The notes under the pieces were generated by a model that was not told where the DNA came from, ran no database searches, and worked only from the letters and a program-made list of their open reading frames with translations. The position numbers and the translations under genes are program-made. Source: Sipunculus nudus (taxonomy: Eukaryota; Annelida; Sipuncula; Golfingiida; Sipunculidae). Taken from it: a stretch of 64,000 nucleotides of DNA. The stretch covers positions 27,636,714 through 27,700,713 of the forward strand of contig CM049320.1 of assembly GCA_026874595.1 (NCBI GenBank), given 5' to 3'. Of this stretch, positions 30,293 to 45,134 are shown one piece after another. The stretch's first letter is position 1, and each line of letters opens with the position of its first letter.

Positions 30293-32974
30293 CTGAAAAA
30301 AGAATCCTTATTTATATGATATAACATCAAGAGGAAATGACGCACGAATAAACTATTCTGGTTATTTGACGAGCGAATTATAACCAAAAGTTACAATTAC
30401 TGGTAGATGGATGTTCGTTTCTGATATCATTTCATATTTTGTAACCACTAATATTTGAAGGTCAGTCTCTGATATAAAACTGTAATAACATACTTAGAGA
30501 TATAATTTCATTGTTAGCCCAAGTTTTAAAATACATATTTTTTTTTTTAATTATTTCCATAGTATCACATAACTGACGTTTTAGCTTCTATCGAAATCTT
30601 GTTTTCCTTTTACACTCATTAACAGCTTCTATCACTTCTCTATAAAATGCAGGTATTTCTAAGATATCTGATTGTTCATTTACAGTTAAATTACCTTGAA
30701 ATGTCCAATAAAGGTCTTATCCTTGCAAAACTATCAACTATACAATGGTATTTTTTTTTTTTTTTATTTATTAGATTTTGGGTTGGGGTAGCCGCATTCA
30801 TTTTGAATGCTTGCTTAACTGTATACTAAGTAGATTTTCAGGTTTTCATTCCGATTTCATATTACCAGGGTTGGCACAATCTTAATATTAGGAAACAAAA
30901 AAGAAGGAAAGACATACATTCTTCACATGTCTTCCCAGGGAATTAAGAAAAGCAGTCGCAACATACATGTTATATTTGTTTTCAAATGATATGTTGGTCT
31001 CTCATTTCAGTACAAATCAGAGGAATTATGATTACAACCGATATTATGTAAAGGATGTAAACAAAACCTTCTGTGGGTCTGTGAAAACAACTAGTGTGCG
31101 ATCTTGGGGCTCACTGGAGTGGTCTTCATTTGAGCTATTAAGATGTATTCATCTTGAATTGACACAGTTAAAGGGGCTGAAAGTGGTTTGTACAGCCATT
31201 AATAAGAATCAGAGGTCATTTCATTTAGAGTTAACAAACTGCGTGGATGTATTGTTTTATAGGTTTGACTCTACGCCGAGTATTTATAATTCAAATTAGA
31301 TTAGATAACACTTCAAACTAAACTGGTTTGGTGTTGAAGGTGCATACAATGTTTGAGAATTGGACTGTTAAGCGGATTGTTTATTTTGTCCCGTAATAAA
31401 CAGACCTAACCTGCTTATACAACAGAGGGAGGTTTGCACTTCATTTTTCCAAATGTCTACTACATAAAAACGATTAGATACCTAAAATGTCTATAGGCAT
31501 CTAATACTTATCTATCATCTTAACCTTTATTATTTCAATGTTTTAAAGATCAAAGTTTAGAATCAAAGACTGTGCAAACTTTAACCTTTCCGTTGCAAAG
31601 AGTTGTTATATAATTAAGCATTGTGACCATTTAACTATAAAAGATTATCATAGTTTTAAGGTTGTTAGTAGTTAATTAATTACTGGTAATAACAGGTTAT
31701 TTAATAATTATATGTTTATAGTATATTCCTATATTCCTATACTCATATATAGGAATTTTATGAAGATATATTCTAGCCTTAATGAAAAACAACTGATTTT
31801 CACCCTATTACTGGTATACCATAACCAATAAACATTATGGGACAGAACCCAATTCAGTGAGTAGAGATTTTGGACGACATTCTGGGAGTAGACAGTTTGG
31901 GCATGAACCCAAGACACTGACAGAACTGATCCATGCTCGGTCTTAATGAGTGAGGCATAGTGTCAGTGTTCCTGTTCAACTCTATTTATTTTTTTAATAT
32001 GTAAAATTTCAGTCAATTTCAATATTTAAATAATAATAACAATGCGTAAATAATAAATACTTGTGATACATTACTCAGTGATTCTCTGTTGCATATTGGT
32101 ATATGGTTAAAACAAGTTTGTTAATGTCGGGAGGAAAGTGTCATGAAAAAGAATTAAGCAATGCCGTTAATTAAATCCCTGTAGTCCGTTAGAAACAATG
32201 TTACAAGTTGTACGTGGTGCAACATTATAGGAAGAACCGCTCGTGTTCAGATGCAAAAATGTTACCGGCCGGTGCACAAAAGACGGATCAGCCAAATGGA
32301 ACACGGCGGTACCTGGTTTCGAGGACCCACGCAGACAGATTCGTGATTATTTCTCGTAAATTCTCATTGTGATAAGCGAGACCACGTGTGTCCCAGATCC
32401 TTATGACATATCAGCTAATTTCACAAACATATATTTACCAGCGATGATTTAAATTGCGTCACCAAGTATGGCTCGGCGTGTTTGTTTCGACGCATTTGTC
32501 TGCCGAGCAGCATAATGTTAATGTTTAATAAACGCCGGCCTTAAATGGAAGCCAGTATTGTTGAGACGCCGGGTCAAATCAGAGTCTAAAATCAAACGCC
32601 CGGACGTTTGATCAAGAAAATACGGTATATAAATGACTTCACTGGCACAAACTGAATGTATAAAACAATAAGACAAAGAATATAAGTACTCTTATTCAAT
32701 TTAACAGAATGTAAATGAACTTAAAACATATATGGCAAATCCCATACAGATTAATTTATTTTAACCTGAAAATGCAGATTTAAAGTAAAAACTTTTCATT
32801 CTTTAGACATGCTATAGCACATACGGTAATCTACACTTTCATAATATTATTAGGTGAAACTAGGCAACATGACACTCCTTGGGAATATGCAAATTCCATC
32901 ACAGCATCAATATAATTTGAGGGCCAGGTCTTACCGTGTGTCTACTCAGCGCAATCTATATCATCTAAACTTAC

Positions 32975-33085
32975 CCGAACGTCCTTGTTGGGATCGGCTC
33001 CGGCGGCCAGCAGGCGGATAACCAAATCTTCCGCGTCGTTATGCACTGCTGAAATTAATGGTGTGGTGAACATGTTCTCTCTTAC
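32975..33085 (-). CDS. Exon 20: ankyrin repeat, subtype A
   Basis: 111 bp, phase 0, donor CGG|GTAAG. Reads VRENMFTTPLISAVHNDAED ... RLLAAGADPNKDVR. Confidence 0.9.
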
Positions 33086-34578
33086 CTGTAACAATTAAAT
33101 TTTATTTTTCACTGAAAATGATGATTCCTTGGGTAATTCCAGTTAGGTTTTATACATGTGTATATTGGAAATGCTGAATCAGTTAAACAATGGAATAGAT
33201 TGATCCATTGAATGAAAGATTTTATTTATACAAATCTGTGGACCATCCCGCTGAGACTTTTTTCATAAACAAGATAGCAGCAATCCTGACTTCGTGATTA
33301 TTATTCATTACATAAATGGTTCTCGTTGCTTGGAGAGGATATTGTTATTCTAGGGCAAAAACAGTCTCTAAAGCTAAGGTTAACTGAGCCAATAAGCAGC
33401 CAAAATCGATACATATTGCTGTGATTTTAAAGTGAAATATTTTGCGTAAATACATTAAAGTAAAACTTACAAATACATAGAAATAAGACAAATGTGTACC
33501 TTACAATCCGCTTTGGCATGTAAATATTAACTGCATCACTAGTTTCATTCAACTGATAAGCCTTTATATGATAAAAGGCATACCAAGTCTCAGAGAAATG
33601 CTCGCTTATCATTCAGAAATAAGAAAATTTCTTCAGTCTAAATTCCCAGGTTAACAGCAAAGCATAGGAGAGCAAGTGACCAATGGGTAATGACCCTCGG
33701 TACGCTACTCATATAGCAGGTACAAAATGAAGTCGTAACATATCTCTGTTATATATCGGCTTCATTGTATATCAAGGTTCCCTGTGTCTGAACACCAGGG
33801 TGCGCACAGAAAAAAATTGTAATCGGACTATTAAGAACATAGCATCGCATTGTGCATCCAGCCCCAAAATTTCAACAAGCAACACCCGCTCCGGCTGGTC
33901 TGTTTCTTGGTACATCGGGAATATTTGCTGAGAACATTCCTATAAAATAATCTCTTGTCAATATGACCCGCAAATGCCCATATTATGTAAGCAAACATGA
34001 AGCATATAAGATGAGGTGTTTGCGTAGCCTTGAATTTTCAAAGTCAAAGGATGTCTGTATAATGGACGGATGGCCGGCTTCACGACTAGACGCGAAGAAG
34101 ACGAATAAACCGATTTCTATTACTCACCATTATTGAATCCAGCGTTCCTAAGATTTAAATCTTATGTATATTTTAAGTGCCTGTAAGTTGTTAGTCGCAA
34201 ATTTAAGTTTCGCCATAACAGGTGCCTCATGTTCCGGCGAAAACATCATACAAAGCGAATTTCAACCCAGTCCATCTAATCTATAACCAAGAAAGTTTTG
34301 CAGTAACATACGTCTCAAAAGTAAACATTGGTAACTGTTAAATTGCCTGCAGTGGCGTGGTTCAGTCTCTGTCAGGATTCATGGTACAGCTTCAATTTAT
34401 ATCCTTATAAGCTTCTTAATTATCTACACTGTTGAAAATGTTTCACAAAGAGTATCTGCATCTATTTTATAGGTGCCGTTTTAATGTAGAAAGGAAAATT
34501 GATGAACGACATGGATTATAGTTATATAAATTAAAATATATGTACTTTACGTCACATCAGCAAATCAGCTGCACTTAC

Positions 34579-34689
34579 CTGGACTTCCTTGTTTGGGTCA
34601 GCCCCGAAAGCCAACAGACGGTCAACGGCTTCTTCGTAGTCAACTCCCACGGCCGAAATTAAAGGTGTAGTAAACCTAAACTTTCCAGT
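34579..34689 (-). CDS. Exon 19: ankyrin repeat, subtype A
   Basis: 111 bp, phase 0, donor CAG|GTAAG. Reads TGKFRFTTPLISAVGVDYEE ... RLLAFGADPNKEVQ. Closest to exon 12 in its DYEE helix. Confidence 0.9.
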
Positions 34690-36115
34690 CTAAAACGTGA
34701 AACATTCAAATGGCCATTGGAGCTAATGAAACAACCATCAACACGTAAATGAGATATGTGCATCTAAAAAGGTACTTAATACCGGGTTGTGATTGTTACG
34801 CATCCATAAGACTTCTGTACTCTATTACTATATCCAACAACAACACAAAAAATACATTTCCAATCATTAAATGAAGCCCGAATGAAGAACATGGAAGCTA
34901 AAAAGGAGAGTATAGGGCGAATATGAATGTGGTCTCCTATTATTGGGGGATTTAATATAGGTGAGACTTAAATAGATATATTCTCAAAAGACTGCCTTTC
35001 ATTCGATTAATTTGACAGGTATATAAATTGATTATTATGCACTATTTACTAACTGTTAATTATCAGTCTTAACGTATTTAGATCTGGTTAATAATTTATG
35101 TTCACAACAACTCTTGCGTCACAGAAATATTTAGCACAAGATGTTATATTATGTATGTAAACTATAGAAAAAAACATTGTAACACAACGGGTTACATTTG
35201 TCTTAACATGGAGAATCCATTTTATAAATGAACCATATGATTTAAATTAATTTAATTTGCCTCATTTTAAGGTACAATTTACAATGATATGAAAATTGAA
35301 GTGTATTCCAGATTATTTATCAATAAGCAGAAAATACCATATCATCCAACTTAGTTTACTCCATTAGAGATGGCACCCTCTAAGTTTGAAATTTATGATT
35401 TCGCCTCGTCGACTGATCACTTTGTATATAATTCCGTTCAATCCAGTGTTGATAAATTTCCTGTAGCTCTTAGTAATCTTTCTAGCTAGGATTTTTTCTG
35501 AATTACTGGAATATATAAAGGAGAAGATTCATCTGCAGAAAGTAGATAATCAGAGGTGGCGCCACTTGCAGATTATAAGCTTATGTGAGTCATTCGAAGA
35601 ATGTCTGAAATATTTAGTGAAGAAAGGTGATGGGGGACTAAAAGACAAGACCTGTGACCTGATTTATTACCAAAAACTGAATATAGGAACGAAATTTATC
35701 TATTTAATTAAAGACATCGAGAACTGCCGCTAATTTCATGCAAATAAATAACTCTTTCCTTAAAAACTTATTAATAGTATTATGGTTTATAACCATTTGA
35801 GACAGGTCCATTGAACTATATACTTATACCCGCTAATCTAATAAAATAATTTATTTTATTACCTGTATAAGTACCTATGATGTTTATTATGCCCGTGTCA
35901 ATCAAATTATATACAAAATATGAAAAATGTAACCGTAAGATACTTAGTTTCATCCTGTAAATTGATGTCGATGGAATGTTCTTGTTTAAATACGTGGAAA
36001 ATTTAAAGTTAATGTTACACAATATGACATATAAATGAATTGGAAACGTAAAAATACGTGGGATCATTGGGCACATTCAACTCCGCCTGAATCTGGGGAA
36101 GTAGCAATGACTTAC

Positions 36116-36226
36116 CTGAATCTCTTTATTTACATCAGCACCGGATTCAATCAAACTGGTAACTATTTCAGCACTGGAGTTCATTAATGCTTCCATAAGT
36201 GGTGTAGTACTATACTCCTCACCTTT
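36116..36226 (-). CDS. Exon 18: ankyrin repeat, subtype B
   Basis: 111 bp, phase 0, donor CAG|GTAAG. Reads KGEEYSTTPLMEALMNSS ... SLIESGADVNKEIQ. Upstream intron holds a decayed LINE on the opposite strand. Confidence 0.9.
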
Positions 36227-36589
36227 CTGAACAAAAATATATATTTACTATATATTGAAATTTAACTAAAACTCTATCTTGCAACCATACACAAAGTAGT
36301 GTGTATGAGCTTCGTTTTGCCATTTGTCGATCATCCATATTTAACATATTGTTGCGTCGCTTAGTTAATTAGAAAAATAACGTTAATTTTTAAAGAATAA
36401 CAGCTAGGTATATTTAAATTACAAGTAAATATAAACGAAAAATAATTTTTTTATGGCCCAAAGCTCACCTGACAATGTTTGTACTGACGAAATCAGAAAC
36501 AAGTAGACATTGTGTCATGACATAGGTACATGTGTGACAGATATAAGTTCATTCTATGATACAAGTTGGATTTATGTGAACATTTACTT

Positions 36590-38800
36590 CTTTAGAATGT
36601 CTGCAATTTATTAAGACATTCTCCAATGGGAAAATCCAGGTATTGACGGTATAAGTATTGATTTTTTAAAACAGTTTTGGCCATATTTTAGTATATTTAT
36701 GATAAATTCCTTTAATACATCAATTGGTAAAGGAGAGCTTTCGAACTCCCAAAAGCAAGCAGTTATAACAATTTTGGATATAAAGAAAGATAGAACACTG
36801 ATAAAAAAAATTAGAGGCCAATCTCTTTAGTAAACACGGACACAAACATTTTGTCAAAAACCATGGCTGTCAGACTTTAAAAATTTCTTTTTAAATTAAT
36901 TCATATTAATCAAACTGGATATGTAAAAGGGCGATATATTGAAGAAAACATTCGATTAATTAAAGATTTGCTGCAATAAACGAAGGATGAAAATCATCCT
37001 GGTGGCATAATAGCAATAGATTTTGAAAATTGGATTTGATTCTTTAGAATGGCCATTTATGTTCTCAGGATGAAAAAAGTTTGGTTTCGCGGAATATTTT
37101 ATAAATCTTATCAATTTACTTTTTAATAATATAAGCAGTACTGTAATTAACAATGGAACAACATTAGGTTATTTTCCAGTGCAAAGAGGAGTCCGAAAAG
37201 GGGATACGTTTTTCAAATGAAATGTTAGGTCAATTAATAAGACAACAGGATATAATAAAAGGTATTAAAGTAGAGAATGAGCAAATTAAGCTAGTACAGT
37301 ATGCTGATGAGACAGTAGCAGTTGTAAAAAAATATTAAGTCGGCTAAAAGGCTTCAAGAAGCAGGTGAATTATTCGGAATGTACAGTGGGCTGAAAATGA
37401 ATATAGATAAATCGGATAATCCTCTTAATACTGTATGGCCAAAAAAGGAATAAAAATACGAGGTAGTTTTTTGTTCTTACGATAATAAAGAATGCGAAAG
37501 AGAAAACTTTTATAAGAAAATAAAAGGTATCGAGAAACTAACAAATATATGGCGTATGAGACGTCTGACTCTGCAGGGACTAATCCAAAACGTCAAAGCT
37601 TTATTATCTCCAGATTTCAATATCAGTTTGCTAACGACTCTTTTCCATTACGGTGTAAAAAGATTTCGGAAAAAATAATATACCATTTTATATGGAATGG
37701 AAAATCAGAGAAATTGCCACGAAGTTTATCAGTTAGAGAAAGCAAAAGGGGGCTTAAAAGCGCCATATTTAGAGTCTATTATAATGACATCCTGCATTGC
37801 ATGGATTAAAAGATATCTGTATACGGAAGAAAGATTTTGGAAAGAAAAACTATGAGATGCTCAGTTTAAAAAGATAATGCCAAATACAAAAAAAACTTTA
37901 ATTGGGTAATGTCGCTAAGAAATTCGGAAAAGGAAATCATTACAGATTTTCATAGAGAAAACATACGAAGCGTTCAGGTCATCAGAGCAGCTTTCTTTAG
38001 AGAACAAAAATTATGGAATCAAATAATATGGAATTACATCGAATCACTTTAAAACACGTGTACCAGTGCATAAAGAATGAAATTTGCTTGCCAGTTTGAA
38101 AACCGCTAAGAATTAATAAATTTCTTTATAGAGAGGATTATAATAAGGTCAAAGGTGTACCTGTTATCTTAGTGTGTTTCAAGATGTTTCACAGGAGTTT
38201 CAGTATAAAGTTCTGCAGAGTATTTTGGTGACTAATTATTGGCTAGAGAAGTGGAAATTAGCCAATGATAATAAATGTACTTTTTGTAATACTGATATGG
38301 AAAATATAGTGAAATTCGGTGTTATAATAGGTTGAAAGTAGATACTTTTTACCTTGATAAAGCAGGCCTTTTTCTTGAAATGTTAGGTGAAGATATATGG
38401 AAGACTTATATATTTGTTATTGGTATAATATTTATTTATAGATGCAGGTGTTACGATATAAATGTAACGTTAACAGGATTTGAACAATATTTAAAGCATT
38501 ATATGAAGATCACTGTATTAATCACTGTTAAGGGTTCTATGACTATCATCTACAGGTGGTACAAAAAAAATGCATGAGTCAGGCCTAACAATAGCAATTT
38601 TTAGTCATACATGAAGAATTTTTCATCAAAAAATAGAGAATATGCAGATAGACAGGTGTATTTATCTGTTGAAAGGATATTACTTGATGGGCTTGGTAAA
38701 ATACGCGATTGATGAGAAAATACTGTCACATGATTGCCTGTTTAAAAAATATCCCATAAGTAAGCCAAAATAAAAGAAAGGTGCAGATATTGAGACATAT
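36590..38800 (+). pseudogene. Decayed L1/Tx1-type LINE (reverse transcriptase relic)
   Basis: In shifting plus-strand frames the following motifs appear in RT order: PGIDGISIDFLKQFW, GELSNSQKQAVITILDIKK, RPISLVNTDTNILSK, QTGYVKGRYIEENIRLIKD, YADETVAV (in place of YADDT), then a C-terminal YHFIWNGKSEKLPR near 37680. Stops and frameshifts are frequent, so it is dead. It lies in the intron between exons 17 and 18, antisense to the gene. The motif set is that of the L1/Tx1 clade, different from the LINE at 9.1-12.5 kb. Confidence 0.7.
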
Positions 38801-39318
38801 TTACATCTGTTTTAATTTTGATGAATAATAATAACTGTCCGATGTATGTTAGAAGAAATTATTGACCAATCCTTTGTATAATCGCATGAATATATTTTGA
38901 CTTTCTTTAACAGTTCGTAAGACTATATGTCCAAAAGGAAGTCAAAGGCGGGGGTCTGGTGACAATATTGAATGCTTGATTGTTGTGAAATTAAACAGCC
39001 AACATCTTTCCAAACATACAAAACAGACACAGAAATATAGACAAAAGGATTTCAAAGGTGGACGTCTGGTAGAATTAAAAACAAATCAGGAGCAAGATCA
39101 GATTGGAAAGGCTGTCATACAGATGGACATGAGAGTAAAAAGTGGATAGCTAATATCCATCAGTTATCACCTTGCCAAGGGGTTAGATAAAGTGAAAGCA
39201 AAGGGGGAGGTAAACTGTGCAATCATGATTTCTACCTCTTCGTCGGTTTGATAATTTAATATAACTGCATTCCATTTCACCTGATACCTACATCATACTA
39301 CAGCAAGGGATCTCTCAC

Positions 39319-39429
39319 CTGAATTTCCTTGTTGACATCAGCGCCAGATTCAAGCAGACGGGTAACCATTTCAGCTTTGGCATGCGACACTGCTTCAACC
39401 AATGGCGTGGTCAAACATTTCTCACCATC
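39319..39429 (-). CDS. Exon 17: ankyrin repeat, subtype B
   Basis: 111 bp, phase 0, donor CAG|GTGAG. Reads DGEKCLTTPLVEAVSHAKAE ... RLLESGADVNKEIQ. Very similar to exon 16, including bases just outside both splice sites. Confidence 0.9.
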
Positions 39430-40304
39430 CTGTCAAGACAGACACAAATATTAAATGAGTGGTCTAATCATAAAATGAGAAATTTGTGTGATGCCAAATA
39501 TGCCTAAAACTTTCTTATGTAAATTTATTTGCACGAAAGATCTGTGGCGTGCACAAACTTGGAGAAGTAATGTCTATAGAGGTATCGATTTTGGCAAAGA
39601 TATACATTCTCACCCAGTGTGTCGTAACGCACTGAACATAAATCTTACAGGGCAGTAAGTTTACATATTCTTAATATTTAACATATTTAAATCGAGATTT
39701 TCCATTCATACAAGAAACAAGGTAAATGCAAGTGGCAGTGGACCATCCACAAAGAACCAGCTCTCTCAGGTGAGCCATTCAGGCATTGAGAAGAATGTGT
39801 TATTGAAATCAGAATCATGCCTAATGGAATTAGATCGTTAAATTGATAGGTACCTATTCTCTGTTGTTTTAATTGTTCCATTAATTGAAAGGAGGAAAAG
39901 CAATGTGCACTTAAGAGTTATATAGGTCTTCCTTTATACGAGACGCATGAGAGATTACCAGACGTATATTTTGTTTAAATGGTAATGAGATTATTGTAAC
40001 TATATTTGTTTAAATGAATAGGTACCAACAAAGAAAGTTATTTTAAAACTATGAATCTGGAATAAACAAAGTTCTACTAATATTTCCACATTTTATGCCA
40101 CCCTCTTCTGAACATACCCCTTTTTTCTATTGACACCCTAGATATAGTGGGAAAACAAGCTTCATTGAAAAAAATGTTTCATTTACTGATGACGAACTGA
40201 AAATGTACTGATCAATGATGACTGAGACGAGTGAGAAAAGCTTAGGAAATTACTAGTGGGCACCATTCAGATACGTCATATAACTAAAGCAAGTGATCTC
40301 TTAC

Positions 40305-40415
40305 CTGAATCTCCTTGTTGACATCAGCGCCAGCTTCAAGCAGACGGGTAACCATTTTCACACTGGCGTGCGACACTGCTTCTACCAATGGCGTGGTCAA
40401 ACATTTCTCACCATC
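40305..40415 (-). CDS. Exon 16: ankyrin repeat, subtype B
   Basis: 111 bp, phase 0, donor CAG|GTAAG. Reads DGEKCLTTPLVEAVSHASVK ... RLLEAGADVNKEIQ. Recent duplicate of exon 17. Confidence 0.9.
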
Positions 40416-42420
40416 CTATCAAATAAACACGGAGCCAACTTAAAAAAAGGGGTCGCTAAAAAAATCACTTGGTGTGAGTAAGGTCGTGGTGAAATTCGAA
40501 AACCAAAGAATTTACAAGGCTTTAAAAATACGTTATGATATAAGTATAGGCTCATTCTAACCCAGACTCAGACTTTAAATAGTATGCATCTTCTCTACCT
40601 ATCACACAAGCGGCCTTCACCTAATTACCTGCTTGGTCAGAAAAGCGTGCAAGCAGTTTATTTTATATTGATTGATTTGTGATCTCACCTTTGTAGAACT
40701 GTTGTATACAATATAAATTGTAGGACTTATGTAATTCAAAAACTTATTAACACATCTGAAATATTGGTTAATGAAGAAGAAAGACAAGCAGAATTTAAAT
40801 TATTGTTACAATTTTTCTTAGCTGTTATCTATAATTGGCGTCTATCACGGCAACAAAAATTGCTTGTAACCTGTTAAGGTAACAACTCCTGTAGTTCTTG
40901 AAACTGTAGTACTAGTCCTTACATGAATTATGCAAACACCAGAAATCCTGAGGTTTTTCTATTCGGTTATGGTTTTATCTGCACGGAGAACCATTTTAAA
41001 AATAAACTGACGTTTGATTTCCCTTGTTCTGAGAAATAATTTACCATGATATTAAAGCTAAAGTTTAAATATTTTCTTACACAAGAATCAACAAAAAATT
41101 CCATGATCAAACAATCACTGTAGATTTGGCCTTGGTTATATCATATGCTCTTGAGATAACGGTAACATATTGTGTACCACTATGCAAAGGCATGACATAA
41201 AACATCAAAAATTCAAATTTCGGTGGAAACAGCGGTAAACTAATTACATTCGGGTTTCAGTGTGTCTTTATTTTCCTAGATCAAATTAATCATTGTTAAA
41301 GTTTGCAGGCTCAATGTTCTTATTTACTTATTTATTTGAAGAAAAATAACTATTTTAGATCACAAAAAGGTTCATTTAACAGGGGCCGCGCGACCTGCAG
41401 GTCATTATAACGTGTCAGTCACCTGTTTGTTATGATAAACTGGTGGTGATTGATGCCCTGGTTCAAGAGATAAATGTTGATAGGTTTAACACCATATATG
41501 TAGATAGATCAAATCAGATTTGATCGCGAACAACAACCTTTAAAGCCTTTGGAAACATTAAATAGTATTAAATAATTCTAAAATAAAATTTTTCGTAATT
41601 AATATTCCCTGCTCTAATTATGTCCTTTGTGTTATTTTGAGGCTAAAGTGTTCTCACTTACTGACTTTTCTTAAGGGAAAAAGACCATTTTAGATCACCA
41701 TCAGCGCGAGGGACTTAACTCTGTGATGTTGTCACACAGGTATGTAACAGACAATAGAAAAGTTTATAGAAAGTAAGATTCAGAATTTTCCAAAAGTGTA
41801 TATTTTCTCTTAGTATCTCTTTTTTTGCGAGACACGGGTGTATATTGTATATTATGACATTTTTATGGATTCAGTGCTTAAAAATCGAAGGGAACACAAT
41901 CGAATGGTCACGTGTCGCAATGGTCATGTCCACAGTTTATGTAACCTCTATCCTATAATCCATATTAATTCACATTCATAACCTAAAAGAAATCTTCAGT
42001 AGATTTAAAAGTTTTTTATAGGACTGGAATATTTCGTACATTTTATTGGTTTATGCTGTAACTTTGCAAGTCTACTGGATAAGCTTGCAAGTGCAGGCAC
42101 TGGCCTAAGAAGCAATAGAAAAATATCATTAATGAATTGTGTGTAACATTATTAGATGGGTTGCGTGGTCAAATGCATACCTTTATTTTAAACATACCTT
42201 TTGAAACAGTGGTCCATGCACTTAGAATATCAGACAATGGTTCCTACAGCGTCATAAATCCTTACCGACTTTGAAATCTCTGTTTGTATACCAAAAATTA
42301 ACTACTTGCATTTAAAAACATGGTTTTAAGGCAGAAAATTAAGATAAAAAAAACACATTAATTGGCTTTCGTAAAACTGTGTCATATACTTAGGCTGGGA
42401 TGGTATCCACCTATACTGAC

Positions 42421-42531
42421 CTGAACTTCCTTGTTTGGATCAGCACCGGCGGCCAGTAGACGGTTAACTACACCAATCTGGTCGCTTTTCACTGCCGAAA
42501 TTAAAGGTGTGGTAAACATGGCCTCCTGAAC
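42421..42531 (-). CDS. Exon 15: ankyrin repeat, subtype A
   Basis: 111 bp, phase 0, donor CAG|GTCAG. Reads VQEAMFTTPLISAVKSDQIG ... RLLAAGADPNKEVQ. The introns on either side (40416-42420 and 42532-44104) show nothing else I can support. Confidence 0.9.
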
Positions 42532-44104
42532 CTGTAACAATTAAACATTATACAGTTTCCATCTTTACATACAATAAATTTTTCGTTGAAGAATATTTCT
42601 TTGTCTTTGGAATGCCAACATTGTTTTGGCATGTTCTTCAATTATTTTGTTTTAGACATAACACGTATGCAAACATCCACTTTGTCAAAGTTTTCATCGA
42701 TCAATCTAAAGTTTCATAAAGAGGTTATTTCAAGAAAATATATATAAAAGACTCGAATTATATTTATTCTATCCACTGTTGAATTGTTAAATATGTTATT
42801 CAATCTCACTTATCATTCCGTTTTAACATTTCTGAAAAATATTAGAAATATATAAGCTCACAGTAATCACATCAACATAGATGGCCCCCTGCGGCTTAAC
42901 ATCAGATAATTGTCATATAATCAAATATCCTTGTGGAATTTCATGCTCATGGTGGAAACCTTTTATGACACGTGGTAACAGAGAATACATAATTGAAGCA
43001 AATTCATCAATTGTCAAAATTGGCAACCAACCAAAGTTAAACTTCCGTAGACTTGGCCGATTCACAAAGAAAGGTAAATACAGGCGGCGCCAACAAAAGC
43101 ATACCTTTTCATGACATGATCAGTGCGGAGGAACAGTCTACGGATGATACCATTAAAAAATCGAACACATTTTCCATGTTTACCACAAATTGCATACTTA
43201 AAGGCATTTACTTGAATCGTAACCTTCAAAATTTACCAACTAATTAAAATTGAATAACTGCTTATTTTATGAAAATATGCCGTTGTCAATCTGCATTGCA
43301 TTGTGTGTATTGCAGGTATATGGTTAAATCAGAAAAGTTGATTAATCTCTAAAGCCGTTTACTTTAAAGTCCATGATGACATGAAAATATGATAACAAAT
43401 GAGTCTAAAATGTACTGAAGAAGGATTCAGACAATTTCTTTTTCAATTGTTCTTTCTTATCAGCCGAAGCTCCGACAAAATGTCCTTTGTCAGATTTCGA
43501 TATTTAAAGTCTAAAAAGCTGAAACAGTTGTGCAAATGAGTGAAACCAACAAATTTCTAAATGAAAATTATTTGTTTTTATTAAAAGGTTAAAAATTTAT
43601 ATACCTATGGTTTGAACAACTATAGAAGATTTACATTTACAACTACCTCGACATCAATAGCAACATTCATATTGTATGCTTGACACAATTACCGACAAAA
43701 CTTGATTAACATAAAAAACAATCTCATTATTCTGCAATAAGAAGACTACCAACACCGGATGACAATTATTTCGTGTTTTATAGAACACTCTAGATTAGGA
43801 CAACAGCAATGGCATTGTCTGAAGAAATGCCCTTTATATATTTTACTTGTCCGTCAAGTACTTTATATTGATACCTACATAAATGAACTAAAATAAATTC
43901 ACAAATTAACAGGAAATATATTGCTATAATATATTTAGATTGCTAACATCCAACAATGGCTCAGCAAGTTTGCTGTCTTGGTGTAACTAAGTGGTACTAA
44001 TTATAGTACATCTAAATTGAGCAATTTTATTAATGTGTGTTAATCATTTGTTAGCAACAAAGCATACGCCTAAATCAGATTCTAAGCATATGATTTTTAC
44101 TTAC

Positions 44105-44215
44105 CTGGATCTCCTTGTTGTGATCAGCTCCAGCTTCAAGCAAACAGGCAACTATTCTTTCATTCTTGATTGAAACTGCTTGGATCAACGGTGTGTTGTA
44201 ACAGTTCTCTTTTGT
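44105..44215 (-). CDS. Exon 14: ankyrin repeat, IQAV subtype
   Basis: 111 bp, phase 0, donor CAG|GTAAG. Reads TKENCYNTPLIQAVSIKNER ... CLLEAGADHNKEIQ. Shares TPLIQAV and KNE with exon 13. Confidence 0.9.
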
Positions 44216-45023
44216 CTACAAAAGTGAACGCTTTACTTTACTTTGTGTAGTCCAACATAAGACTACTTATTAATTCGTTCAGCTGTCTAGTCTCGTTAAT
44301 GGGGGAACTATTTGCAATGAAAGATATGACCATTGGTTTATGCTCAGTGCTCTTTCCTGTGACATTGGCGATTTAGAAGATACGATAGACAACAAGATAC
44401 AGCTGTATTGATCTTTAAAGTTTCTGAAGGCTACTTATTACCAGGCACCACATGTAAAATAAATACTAAGTTGATCTAGTTGAATTCTAACGAAAGATTC
44501 GTTTTTTTTTAATTTGTGCAATTGGTCTAATGTGGAATTGAAAACTTTTAAGGATTTTTTTTAGAATTAACCTCCTTTCCTAGTCAAGTTACATGTATAA
44601 AATATAGATAGATGTAATGTTCAGAAAACAATCGCCATAGGTAATTCAAGCAGACATTAAGTTATGAATAACACATATTATAATTGTATTATATTTGAAT
44701 TTTTTACAATTTCTATTTGACCGGATAAGATGATCCAAAGATATATTCCACAAGGCTATTTCCAAAATGACTCAAAGGAGCCTTTTAATCACATTTTTTA
44801 AAAAAATTGTAAAACCGTACAAGTAACAGTGTAACATTTACTTTAAGCCAGAAAAATATATCACCCTCTCCAATTATAACCAGTAATGAGACTTCTATTT
44901 TCAGAATAAGCAACTGTTAATAGGTCCATACACATATGTAGATCAAGTCCTACTTTTAAATGTCAAAATTGTTTAACTTTCCTACAATGAACAATTCAAC
45001 TCCAGACAGTGAATTATACTTAC

Positions 45024-45134
45024 CTGAATCTCCTTGTTTGAAGTAGCACCGGCTTTAAGAAGATTAGCAACTATTTCTTCATTCTTCATCATCACTGCTT
45101 GTATTAACGGTGTGATTAAACTCCCCTGATCAAT
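45024..45134 (-). CDS. Exon 13: ankyrin repeat, IQAV subtype
   Basis: 111 bp, phase 0, donor CAG|GTAAG. Reads IDQGSLITPLIQAVMMKNEE ... NLLKAGATSNKEIQ. The Asp of GAD is replaced by Thr. Confidence 0.9.

Noticed and set aside
30967-31299. 110-codon plus-strand frame
   Set aside because: No recognisable domain and no splice or promoter context; intronic.
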